DNA from: Pyrinomonadaceae bacterium
Lineage (GTDB): Bacteria > Acidobacteriota > Blastocatellia > Pyrinomonadales > Pyrinomonadaceae
Reading direction: 5' to 3'
Assembly (NCBI GenBank): GCA_026786155.1
Contig: JAJAYR010000244.1
Location: 1-9,327 of the forward strand
Length of the DNA stretch: 9,327 nt
Below the pieces are notes generated by a model, which was not told where the DNA came from, did not search any database, and saw only the letters and a list, made by a program, of their open reading frames with translations. A program made the position numbers and the translations under genes. Shown here piece after piece: positions 1 through 6,560 of the stretch (positions are counted from its first letter, which is position 1; each line of letters opens with the position of its first letter).

Positions 1-1
1 C

Positions 2-112
2 GGTCTGTCAATCGAGGAAACGGCGCACGTTTTAAATGTTTCCGAAACGACCGTGCGGCGCGAATGGACGTTTGCCAAGGCTTGGTTTCAACGCGAATTG
101 ACGCGCAATTAA
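2..112 (+). CDS. ECF-type RNA polymerase sigma factor, C-terminal end (partial, 5' cut by window edge)
   Basis: Only the last 36 residues and a TAA stop are present, read in the frame that begins at base 2. They contain a sigma region 4.2-like helix-turn-helix: the segment GLSIEETAHVLNVSETTVRR is the DNA-binding HTH, followed by EWTFAKAWFQREL, the usual end of the ECF family that accompanies kinases in Acidobacteriota and Planctomycetota. In that family this region recognises the -35 element. The gene lies 102 bases before a Ser/Thr kinase on the same strand, a pairing often seen in acidobacterial genomes, so sigma factor and kinase may be functionally linked. That link is an inference. The upstream sigma region 2 domain is outside the window. 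Confidence 0.85.
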   Translation, partial: GLSIEETAHVLNVSETTVRREWTFAKAWFQRELTRN

Positions 113-214
113 CCGCTTCTCAAATTCCCCGACAATTTTTTTCCAACCGGAATGAGCGATTTCATAAACTTTTTCCGCTCTATTGATTGAGATTAAAAAA
201 TCAATAAAATTCAA

Positions 215-2905
215 ATGAAAATCGAGAATTGGGAAAAAATCAAAAGCGTATTCGCCGAAGTTTTAGAAGAACCAAAAGAACGGCGTGGAATTTTCTTGTC
301 AAAAGTTTGCGTCAATGATGCGGAACTGCGTAAAGAAATAGAATCACTGCTCGCCGCTTATGACGAAACAACCAAACATTTAATTGAAGATAAAGAATTC
401 GGCATTGGTTCGATTCTTCAACCTGACGCGACGCACTATGAAGGCAAGCAGTTCGGGCATTACCGAATAATCCGCGAAATCGGGCGCGGCGGAATGGGCG
501 CGGTTTTTCTTGCCGAACGCAGCGACGGCGAATTTTCCCAAAACGTCGCTCTCAAAATCATGCGCCGTTCGTTTGCCGACCACGAACTGGAGCGCCGTTT
601 CCGCAGAGAACGTCAAATTCTCGCGTCCTTAAATCATCCGAATATCGCGCGACTCCTTGACGGCGGCGTAAGCGAAGACGGCGAGCCGTTTCTGGCAATG
701 GAGTATATCGAAGGTTTGCGGATTGACGATTATTGTGAGCGTGAAAATCTTTCAATCAATGCCCGTCTGAAACTTTTTCTTCACGCCTGCCAAGCGGTCA
801 GTTTCGCGCATCAAAATCTCGTCGTTCATCGGGATTTGAAACCGTCGAACATTCTGGTCACAAAAGACGGCGCGCCTAAACTGCTTGATTTCGGAATTGC
901 TAAATTGCTTGACGCTGACCACGCCGACGAACATACGCAAACAAGCTATCGCGCTTTTACGCCCGAATACGCTTCGCCCGAACAAATTACGGGCAAACAA
1001 ATCACGACGGCGAGCGACGTTTTTTCGCTCGGAGTTCTGCTCGAACAAATTTTGCTCGGCAGGCGGCATTCCGACGGCAAATTTTTGGCGGCTGGCGGCT
1101 GGGAATCGAAAATCATTGAAAATTCCGAAAAAAGAACAATCAATACAAATGTCCCGACCAACGAAGAAACCGGAAATGGGAAATTAACAATCGAAAATAA
1201 AAAATTATTAAATGCGGAATTGAAAAACATTTTGCAAATGGCGCAGCGCGAAGAACCGACGCGCCGTTACGTTTCCGTCGCGCAGTTTGCCGAAGACGTT
1301 CAAAGATACCTTGACGGTTTGCCCGTGCGGGCGCAGAAAGATTCTTTCACTTACCGCGCCGAAAAATTTGTCAAACGAAATAAATTTGTCGTCGGCACAA
1401 TCGGTTTAGTGTTGCTTTCGCTCGTCGGTGGATTGGTAATCGCCTTATGGCAGGCGGATGTTGCGCGACAGGAGCGAAACCGCGCCGAACGTCGTTTTAA
1501 TGACGTTCGCCAACTTTCAAACGCGCTGCTTAACGACATCGCGCCGAAAATCGAACGGCTGCCAGGCTCGACCGAAGCGCGGCAATCGCTGGTCAATCAA
1601 TCGCTGAAATATCTCGACGGTTTAGCAAGCGAATCGCAGGACGATTCGGCTTTGCAGTCGGAACTCGCGGCGGCTTACGAAAAAGTTGGCGATTTGCAAG
1701 GCAATCCGACCAACCCGAATTTTATTGATTCTGACGCGGCGATTGAAAGTTATGAAAAGGCGCGGGCAATTCGATTAAAACTTTTGGAAAAAAATCCGAA
1801 CGATTTTCAGCAGCAAAAAAATTTGGCGGAAAATTATCGCGTGTCGGGCAAAATTTACGGGCAGACGAACGACTATCAAACCGAATCGAAAAATCTGGAA
1901 GCGGCTTTGCCGATTTATGAAAAACAGCTTGCCGAACAACCCGCATCAAACGAATTGAAATTCGCCCTCGCGCAAATCAATCACGACATCGGAAGAAATC
2001 GCAGCAACAGCAAAAAATACGCCGATTCTTTCCCGTATTTTGAAAATGCGATGGCTTCGCTTGAAAAACTTCGACGGCAAAATCCGAACAATACGGATAT
2101 TCTAAAACTGCTCGGCGATTGTTACACTCAATTTGCCGTTGCGCTTTCTTGGGAAGAACGGCAAAAGGAAGCCGAAACGCAATCGGCAAAAGCGATAGAG
2201 ATTTCTGAAACGGCAACCGCGGGCAATCCGAATGACATCAACCTTCGCTCCGGTCTGTGGTCGGCGTATTGGCTTTCGAGCAGCGTTTATGAAGAAGTGA
2301 ACGACGCGCTTTCGCACGAATACGCTTTGAAAGCCTTGAAAATTATCGAAGAAATTGTCCGCCAAGACGCGGCAAACATTCGCGCCAAACAACAATTGGC
2401 AAAGTCTTTCTCGCGCCTCGGTCAAACTTCAATCAACACGGGAAAATCCGCTGAAGCCGTTTTATATCTGGAAAAAGCCCGCGCGGGTTTGCAGGAAATT
2501 ACTGAAAGCCGCTCGAAAAACAATGGGCTGAAAACTGAGTTGACGACAAATTTGATGCGGTTGGGCGAAGCCAAATTCAAACAAGAAAAGTTTCAAGATG
2601 CGCTCGCCGATTTCGAGCAAGCCGTAAAAATTCATCAAGACATCTTGCAAACCTTCGCGGGTGATATGCGCGTCTCCCGCAACTTAGCTCTGACTTATGA
2701 ATCAATCGCCGAAACGCACGAAAAAATCGCCGGGAATGAAACGGGCGAAAAAAGCCGAACGGCGCGAACAGCGGCGAAAAATTATTTTCAAAAAACTTTA
2801 GACATTCTTCTGCAACTCGACGCAAACAACGCACTCTCGGAATTTGACCGCAAGTTTCTCGAAAAAACGAAAGCCACCGTCGAGAAATATAAAAAAGAGC
2901 AATAA
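215..2905 (+). CDS. Membrane-anchored serine/threonine protein kinase with C-terminal TPR region
   Basis: 896 residues. Residues 1-60 form the short helical N-terminal region usual in acidobacterial kinases. The kinase domain spans about 82-370: glycine loop GRGGMG near 90-95, ATP lysine K114 in VALK, catalytic loop HRDLKPSN (D207, K209, N212), DFG at 225-227, the PEYASPE activation-segment end near 250-256 and the SDVFSLG aspartate D268. All residues needed for catalysis are present. A single hydrophobic helix at about 391-412 anchors it, placing the kinase in the cytoplasm and the C-terminal part across the membrane by analogy with PknB-type kinases. Residues about 465-896 are helical with roughly eight TPR-like units, probably for protein binding. 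An Asn/Lys/Glu-rich low-complexity stretch (about 298-335) interrupts the C-lobe. Start: the first ATG in frame, with no clear Shine-Dalgarno sequence. It lies downstream of a sigma factor gene on the same strand. Substrates are unknown. Confidence 0.93.
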   Translation: MKIENWEKIKSVFAEVLEEPKERRGIFLSKVCVNDAELRKEIESLLAAYDETTKHLIEDKEFGIGSILQPDATHYEGKQFGHYRIIREIGRGGMGAVFLAERSDGEFSQNVALKIMRRSFADHELERRFRRERQILASLNHPNIARLLDGGVSEDGEPFLAMEYIEGLRIDDYCERENLSINARLKLFLHACQAVSFAHQNLVVHRDLKPSNILVTKDGAPKLLDFGIAKLLDADHADEHTQTSYRAFTPEYASPEQITGKQITTASDVFSLGVLLEQILLGRRHSDGKFLAAGGWESKIIENSEKRTINTNVPTNEETGNGKLTIENKKLLNAELKNILQMAQREEPTRRYVSVAQFAEDVQRYLDGLPVRAQKDSFTYRAEKFVKRNKFVVGTIGLVLLSLVGGLVIALWQADVARQERNRAERRFNDVRQLSNALLNDIAPKIERLPGSTEARQSLVNQSLKYLDGLASESQDDSALQSELAAAYEKVGDLQGNPTNPNFIDSDAAIESYEKARAIRLKLLEKNPNDFQQQKNLAENYRVSGKIYGQTNDYQTESKNLEAALPIYEKQLAEQPASNELKFALAQINHDIGRNRSNSKKYADSFPYFENAMASLEKLRRQNPNNTDILKLLGDCYTQFAVALSWEERQKEAETQSAKAIEISETATAGNPNDINLRSGLWSAYWLSSSVYEEVNDALSHEYALKALKIIEEIVRQDAANIRAKQQLAKSFSRLGQTSINTGKSAEAVLYLEKARAGLQEITESRSKNNGLKTELTTNLMRLGEAKFKQEKFQDALADFEQAVKIHQDILQTFAGDMRVSRNLALTYESIAETHEKIAGNETGEKSRTARTAAKNYFQKTLDILLQLDANNALSEFDRKFLEKTKATVEKYKKEQ

Positions 2906-2983
2906 TCGAATTTCTCAATCAATACTTTTATCGCCAATTTTCAATTTACATCCACATATTTTGCTTGACGGTAAAAGTTCTTC

Positions 2984-3011
2984 TTGACAACTACGAAATT
3001 TTTCGTATAAA
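2984..3011 (+). promoter_or_regulatory. Sigma-70-type promoter of the blaI-blaR1 operon
   Basis: A perfect -35 hexamer TTGACA (2984-2989) and a -10 hexamer TATAAA (3006-3011) are separated by 16 bases, 29 bases before the blaI ATG. It is the only strong promoter-like pair in the 135-base gap after the kinase gene. The spacer and the first bases of the -10 box are occupied by the dyad at 2992-3007, so repressor binding there should block RNA polymerase directly. Confidence 0.78.
2992..3007. promoter_or_regulatory. Probable BlaI operator (perfect dyad)
   Basis: TACGAAA-TT-TTTCGTA is a perfect 7-bp inverted repeat with a 2-base centre, 16 bp in all. It has the same overall size and TAC...GTA edges as the dyads bound by staphylococcal MecI/BlaI (TACTACA/TGTAGTA halves, from general knowledge). 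It sits inside the promoter directly ahead of a blaI gene. Autoregulation is the simplest reading and is inferred. Confidence 0.72.
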
Positions 3012-3026
3012 GTCGAAATTGAAATC

Positions 3027-3034
3027 TTTCGTAG
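3027..3034 (+). promoter_or_regulatory. Extra operator half-site
   Basis: TTTCGTAG at 3027-3034 is the exact reverse complement of CTACGAAA at 2991-2998, the left half of the main dyad plus one flanking base. It lies 6 bases before the blaI start codon, where a bound repressor could also hinder ribosome access or early elongation. No good second half-site is seen at the 2-base spacing, so it may be a weak or accessory site. Confidence 0.4.
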
Positions 3035-3040
3035 AAGAAA

Positions 3041-3430
3041 ATGCCAAAGCAAAACAAACCAACCCAAGCCGAATTAGAAATTCTCTCCGTCATCTGGGAA
3101 CGTGAAACGGCAACCGTCCGCGAAGTCCACGAAGTTATCAACGCGCAAAAACCGACGGGTTATACAACCGTTTTAAAGTTGCTGCAATTGATGGATGAAA
3201 AAGGTCTCGTCGAGCGCGACCGGGCAAACCGGGCGCACGTCTACCGGGCGAAAATCAAACGTAACGAAACGGGCAAACAGATGTTGAGCGACGTTCTGCA
3301 AAAAATCTTCGGCGGCTCGGCGTTAAAATTAGTGCAGCAGGTTTTGGAAACGGAAACGACGACCGCCGAAGATTTGAAGGAAATCCGCCGGATGATTCGG
3401 GAAGCCGAAAAAAAGGGAGAAATCAAATGA
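3041..3430 (+). CDS. blaI: BlaI/MecI/CopY-family transcriptional repressor
   Basis: 129 residues, a normal length for the family. Residues about 5-75 form the winged helix: the opening QAELEILSVIWER and the recognition segment around TGYTTVLKLLQLMDEKGLVER are characteristic, followed by the wing with RAHVYRA. The C-terminal part (about 80-129) is the helical dimerisation region. In the family, the dimer binds a dyad near its own promoter and is removed when the partner BlaR1/MecR1 peptidase is activated by cell-wall stress. Here a strong promoter with an embedded dyad precedes the gene, and its TGA overlaps the ATG of the receptor gene (ATGA at 3427-3430), so the two are translationally coupled. 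The Asn-Phe cleavage site of staphylococcal BlaI is not evident. Beta-lactam specificity cannot be claimed, because the sensor domain of the partner is not penicillin-binding. Confidence 0.93.
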   Translation: MPKQNKPTQAELEILSVIWERETATVREVHEVINAQKPTGYTTVLKLLQLMDEKGLVERDRANRAHVYRAKIKRNETGKQMLSDVLQKIFGGSALKLVQQVLETETTTAEDLKEIRRMIREAEKKGEIK

Positions 3431-3678
3431 TTTTAGAAAATTTTGCCGGTTCGCCGTTGATTGAAAATCTCGGTTGGACGCTGCTTCATTCGGTCTGGCA
3501 AATCGCTTTCGCCGCATTCTGGCTTTGGCTGGCGTTGCGCGTCTTTCCAAAATCGGTGGCGAACGCACGTTATTCGGTTTCGCTTTCCGCACTCGTTTTA
3601 GCGTTCGTTTTGCCATTATTAAGCAGGTCAGCATATATTTTCCGGCATAATGCCGATGCAGAAACACGCACGAAGTAA
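3427..3678 (+). CDS. blaR1: N-terminal fragment of the BlaR1-type receptor
   Basis: 83 residues ending in a stop contributed by the inserted element. The first ~65 residues are typical of the start of M56 family receptors: LGWTLLHSVWQIAFAAFWLWLAL forms transmembrane helix 1, and ARYSVSLSALVLAFVLPLL forms helix 2 after the conserved Asn-Ala-Arg-Tyr. The last ~20 residues (from SRSAYIF on) are translated from the palindromic insertion and are not receptor sequence. The ATG overlaps the TGA of blaI. Alone, this fragment would be a two-helix membrane peptide without the peptidase. Whether it is stable or has any effect is unknown. Confidence 0.7.
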   Translation: MILENFAGSPLIENLGWTLLHSVWQIAFAAFWLWLALRVFPKSVANARYSVSLSALVLAFVLPLLSRSAYIFRHNADAETRTK

Positions 3679-3748
3679 GTGTGTTTTTGCGCCCTTACTT
3701 CGTGCGGGCTTCTGCATTATGCTTGAAAACTTCTTCATACCTGCTTAA
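3619..3748. mobile_element. Palindromic MITE-like element inserted in blaR1
   Basis: Bounded by perfect 10-bp inverted termini TTAAGCAGGT (3619-3628) and ACCTGCTTAA (3739-3748). Inside, the left arm 3645-3680 and right arm 3694-3723 can pair: GCATAATGC, AGAA and CGCACGAAGTAAG match their partners, with small interruptions. The whole can therefore fold into a long hairpin. No transposase is encoded, so it would have to be moved in trans. TTA or TTAA at each edge could be a target duplication or part of the terminus. Removing 126 bases restores the receptor reading frame. A second element with matching ends lies at 6561-6690. Confidence 0.75.
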
Positions 3749-3969
3749 CTTTTGTTTGGTTATCAAATAACGCAAGTGAAACAAAACAAAAGGTTGCCGG
3801 TTTCAATGAAAAAAACACCGCCGTTTTTGACGTGAAAGTTTATCAGCCGGAAGAAATTTCTGCGTCCCAAAACATAAAAACTCCCGACTCGAATCAAAAA
3901 ACTTTTTTCGTTTCGGTGGAAGAACTGTAAACGAATTTCGCGCAAAACTTTTCTGCGTTCGCGCCGTTT

Positions 3970-5592
3970 TTGGTCGGCTTTTGGATTTTGGGCGTTTTGA
4001 TTTCCGCGTTTCGTCTGACAGGCGGAATTTGGCAACTGCGCATTTATAAAACACGCCAAATTTCAGAGCCGAATGAAGATTGGCAAGCGAAATTTGCCGA
4101 TTTGTGCGAGCGTCTGAAAATCAAGCAAACGGTGAAACTCGTGCAGTCGAAAATCGTCGAAACACCGATGGTTATCGGTTGGCTGAAGCCAATCGTTTTA
4201 GTTCCGGCGAGCGTTTTTCTGTGGATGAACGCGGGCGAACTCGAAACGATTCTCGCGCACGAACTCTTTCACATTCGCCGCCGCGATTATTTGGTGAATT
4301 TCATCCAGAGTTTCATCGAGATTTTATTTTTCTATCATCCTTTGGCGTGGTGGATTTCCGCCAACATCCGGCGCGAACGCGAATGCGCGTGTGATGACGC
4401 GGTGGTGAAAATGCCGGAAAATTCAAACATTATTTACGCCAATGCGCTGGCAAACTTAGAGGAATTTCGCCGTTCGGCGAAGCAAACCACGTCGCCTGTT
4501 TTGGTGGCGGCTGTCAATGGAGGCAAATTAATGAAACGTATCGAAAGAATTATCAACAAAAACAAAAATGCCGGGACGGGCAAATTCCAAAATTCACTTT
4601 GGTCGGCGAGTTTGGTCTTTGGGCTTATCTCGGCATTCGTGTTTGCTTTATTTTCGGCGATGCAGCAGTCGCCTGTCAATGCTCAAAGCAAATTAAGTGA
4701 TAATAAAAATCGAAAAATGGCGGTCGGCTTCGTCTCGATTCCGCCGGTTGACCGGATGGAAAACCCGCCGAAGGATGCGGACGCGACGGCGCGACTGCTG
4801 ATTGAAAAATTAAAATCAAATAAAGTTCCGGCAATCGGATTCGTGCAGGGCGCGATGATTTCCGACGGCGAAAAACTGTATCCGGTTCGCGCCGAAATCG
4901 ATCGCACGTGGCGCGATGCCGGATTTGAAATCGGCATCGGCGGTTACAAACACATCTGGTTTTACGATACGCCGCTGGCGGATTACATCGCCAACGCGGA
5001 AAAAAACGAACAAATCACGAAAAAAATTTTGGCGGAGAAAAATTTGCCGCTCAAGTATTTCAGCTACCCGTTTTTGAATACGGGGCGCACGACGGAAGAC
5101 AAAAATCAATTTGAAAACTGGCTGAACGCCCGCGGCTTAAAGTCGGTCAAATATACTTTCGACAACTCGGAATGGCTCTATTCATTCGCTTACGATATGG
5201 CGCGAAAGGATAATGACATCAACACGATGAAGAAAATTCGCGCCGAATATCTCGATTATATGACGAAGATGACCGCGCATTACGAAGCCTATTCACAAGA
5301 CTTGTTCGGACGCGACATCGCTCAAACTTTAGTTTTGACATCGAGCCGTCTGGTCGCGGATACGGCTGACGAATTCTTCGGATTTTTGGCAAAGCGCGAC
5401 TATAAATTCGTTTCAATGGACGAAGCCCAAGCCGACGAAGCCTACCAAACGCTGGAAAATTTCACGAACGTCAAAGCCGGAATTTCCTGGTTTGAACGCT
5501 GGCAGATGGCGCAGGGCAAAAAGTTGCGTGACGAACCGAAAGTCAGCGAATCGGTCGAGAGAGTTTGGGAAACGATGAGAGACAAAAAATAA
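3970..5592 (+). CDS. blaR1: C-terminal fragment of the BlaR1-type receptor: M56 metallopeptidase plus degenerate polysaccharide-deacetylase-like domain
   Basis: 540 residues from the first possible start (TTG at 3970). The frame is open from 3931, so the true start, if any, is uncertain. Order: membrane helix (about 2-22), cytoplasmic M56 peptidase with zinc motif HELFH (H97, E98, H101) and the ERECACDD segment that supplies the third ligand (probably E138), then a membrane helix at about 212-234. Residues about 250-540 resemble the acidobacterial polysaccharide deacetylase (NodB-like) family, with KVPAIGFV, a DAGFEIG strand, FSYPFLNTG and a C-terminal GKKLRDEP-type tail. By eye the family's catalytic residues are mostly replaced: the Asp-Asp of motif 1 by V255-S256, the first motif-2 His by G324 (H328 is kept), and the late catalytic His by T457. 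It therefore probably binds a glycan ligand rather than cleaving it. Normally BlaR1 carries a penicillin-binding sensor here. Confidence 0.8.
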   Translation: MVGFWILGVLISAFRLTGGIWQLRIYKTRQISEPNEDWQAKFADLCERLKIKQTVKLVQSKIVETPMVIGWLKPIVLVPASVFLWMNAGELETILAHELFHIRRRDYLVNFIQSFIEILFFYHPLAWWISANIRRERECACDDAVVKMPENSNIIYANALANLEEFRRSAKQTTSPVLVAAVNGGKLMKRIERIINKNKNAGTGKFQNSLWSASLVFGLISAFVFALFSAMQQSPVNAQSKLSDNKNRKMAVGFVSIPPVDRMENPPKDADATARLLIEKLKSNKVPAIGFVQGAMISDGEKLYPVRAEIDRTWRDAGFEIGIGGYKHIWFYDTPLADYIANAEKNEQITKKILAEKNLPLKYFSYPFLNTGRTTEDKNQFENWLNARGLKSVKYTFDNSEWLYSFAYDMARKDNDINTMKKIRAEYLDYMTKMTAHYEAYSQDLFGRDIAQTLVLTSSRLVADTADEFFGFLAKRDYKFVSMDEAQADEAYQTLENFTNVKAGISWFERWQMAQGKKLRDEPKVSESVERVWETMRDKK

Positions 5593-5595
5593 ATA

Positions 5596-5731
5596 TTCAC
5601 CACAGAGGCACAGAGACACAGAGGTTTTCAAGCACGAACAAACACGAAACAGCACGAAATAAAATCAACAACTTTTCATATTTTTTCGCGGTAAGTTTTT
5701 CTTCTCTGTGTCTCTGCGTCTCTGTGGTGAA
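5596..5731. repeat. Long inverted repeat between convergent genes
   Basis: Left arm 5596-5623 and right arm 5704-5731 are 28 bases each and complementary at 26 positions (TTCACCACAGAG, a variable triplet, CAGAGACACAGAG). The ~80-base interior is AT-rich and carries CACGAA three times at an exact 10-base period (5633, 5643, 5653). The repeat begins 4 bases after the stop of the receptor gene and runs into larB. Similar CACCACAGAG/CTCTGTGGTG palindromes recur in many environmental bacterial genomes (recalled, not checked here). As RNA it would form a strong stem and might act as a bidirectional terminator. Confidence 0.85.
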
Positions 5732-6486
5732 ATTTCTTCTTGACGACGATTTATCAAACTGGCGACAAAACCCGCGCCGAAGCCGTTGTCAATGTTGACT
5801 ACGCTGACGTTCGACGCGCACGAATTGAGCATTCCCAACAACGCGGCGATGCCGCCGAACGACGCGCCGTAACCGATGGAAGTCGGCACGGCAATCACGG
5901 GAACTTTCACGAGTCCGCCGACAACCGACGGCAACGCGCCTTCCATTCCGGCGACCGCGATGACGACGCGCGAGGCTTGCAGAACTTCTCTTTCCGATAA
6001 AATGCGGTGAATTCCCGCCACGCCCGCGTCCCAGATTCGCGTAACGCGATTGCCCATCGTTTCGGCGACCAGCGCGGCTTCTTCGGCAACCGGAATATCG
6101 CTCGTCCCGGCGGTTACGACGGCGATTTCGCCCATTCCTAATTCTTCTTTATCGCGGTGCAGGCGAATCAGATTCGCCGCTTCGTGCCATTCGGCGGCGG
6201 TGTAAATGTTGCGAATCGCGCCGAAAACTTCGGCGTTCGTGCGCGTTATCAAAACATTCGGGACGCGGGCGGCGAGTTTCTCGAAAATCCCGACGACTTG
6301 TTCCTTCGTTTTTCCCTGCCCGAAAATCACTTCGGGAAAACCTTGCCGCACGGCGCGGGCGTGGTCAACTTTGGCGTAGCCGATGTCTTCGTAAGACAGA
6401 TTTTTCAATTGTCCGGCGGCTTGTTCGGCGGAAATCGCGCCGTTCTTGTGCGCTTCTAAAATCTCCGCAATATCGCTTTCTTTCAT
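5665..6486 (-). CDS. larB: Nickel pincer cofactor biosynthesis protein LarB (C terminus extended by a repeat)
   Basis: 273 residues. In the family, LarB carboxylates the pyridinium ring of nicotinic acid adenine dinucleotide and releases AMP, the first step towards the nickel-pincer cofactor of lactate racemase and related enzymes. The N-terminal ~115 residues carry the family signature YAKVDHARAVRQGFPEVIFG. The C-terminal half is the PurE-like domain: VVTAGTSDIPVAEEAA (about 123-138), VAGMEGALPSVVGGL (178-192), PTSIGYGASFGG (201-212) and the NSC motif with C223, the expected active-site cysteine. The body of the protein ends near residue 251. Residues 252-273 (ISPQRRRDTEKK...) are translated from the inverted repeat at 5596-5731, so the original stop has been lost. 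The ATG at 6486 matches the usual family start. The partner genes larC and larE are not in the window. Confidence 0.93.
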   Translation of the reverse strand: MKESDIAEILEAHKNGAISAEQAAGQLKNLSYEDIGYAKVDHARAVRQGFPEVIFGQGKTKEQVVGIFEKLAARVPNVLITRTNAEVFGAIRNIYTAAEWHEAANLIRLHRDKEELGMGEIAVVTAGTSDIPVAEEAALVAETMGNRVTRIWDAGVAGIHRILSEREVLQASRVVIAVAGMEGALPSVVGGLVKVPVIAVPTSIGYGASFGGIAALLGMLNSCASNVSVVNIDNGFGAGFVASLINRRQEEISPQRRRDTEKKNLPRKNMKSC

Positions 6487-6560
6487 CTGTTTATCTTAAC
6501 CCGCGCCAACCTTTTAAGACAAAAGACGACAATCGTTGAATTGTCCTTTTTTTTCTTACC

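Larger units (their letters stand above)
3427..5592 (+). pseudogene. blaR1: BlaR1-type M56 receptor gene with NodB-like sensor, interrupted
   Basis: The whole stretch encodes one BlaR1-like receptor in a single frame, broken by three stops. TAA 3676-3678 and TGA 3724-3726 lie within an inserted palindromic element, and TAA 3928-3930 lies in the receptor's own sequence. Removing the 126 bases between the two TTA codons (3619-3621 and 3745-3747) joins FVLPLL to TFVWLSNN in frame, which reads as a normal membrane-segment end followed by a loop. Residues between 3748 and 3927 look like an ordinary extracytoplasmic loop, and the family sequence resumes as NFSAFAPFLVGFWILG. The 3' 1.6 kb shows no further lesion, so inactivation looks recent. 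Alternatively the 3' part is translated separately. The two open fragments are listed on their own. Confidence 0.75.

Noticed and set aside
182..205. ATTGATT/AATCAAT hairpin just before the kinase start as a regulator
   Set aside because: Seven A/T-rich pairs with a 10-base loop are too weak to separate from chance in this AT-rich leader.
2577..2918. 113-residue minus-strand frame opposite the end of the kinase
   Set aside because: Its composition is dominated by Arg and Phe, as expected for antisense of a lysine/glutamate-rich TPR gene, and the plus-strand gene is certain.
3645..3723. The hairpin in the receptor gene as an integron attC site or as an intrinsic terminator
   Set aside because: There is no integrase, no cassette order and no clear attC core pair at the ends, and no T-run after the stem. 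The matching ends at 6561-6690 fit a dispersed repeat better.
3676..3930. Programmed recoding or frameshifting that would keep the receptor as one protein
   Set aside because: Three separate stops would need to be bypassed, no slippery site is seen, and removing the inserted element alone explains two of the three.
3763..4059. Minus-strand open frames over the receptor lesion as new genes
   Set aside because: Their translations are low-quality antisense of the receptor loop and M56 start, with no family resemblance or ribosome binding site.
5596..5731. CRISPR array or CRISPR-like repeats
   Set aside because: The two long copies are inverted, not direct, and occur only once. The CACGAA direct repeats are too short and close for spacers.
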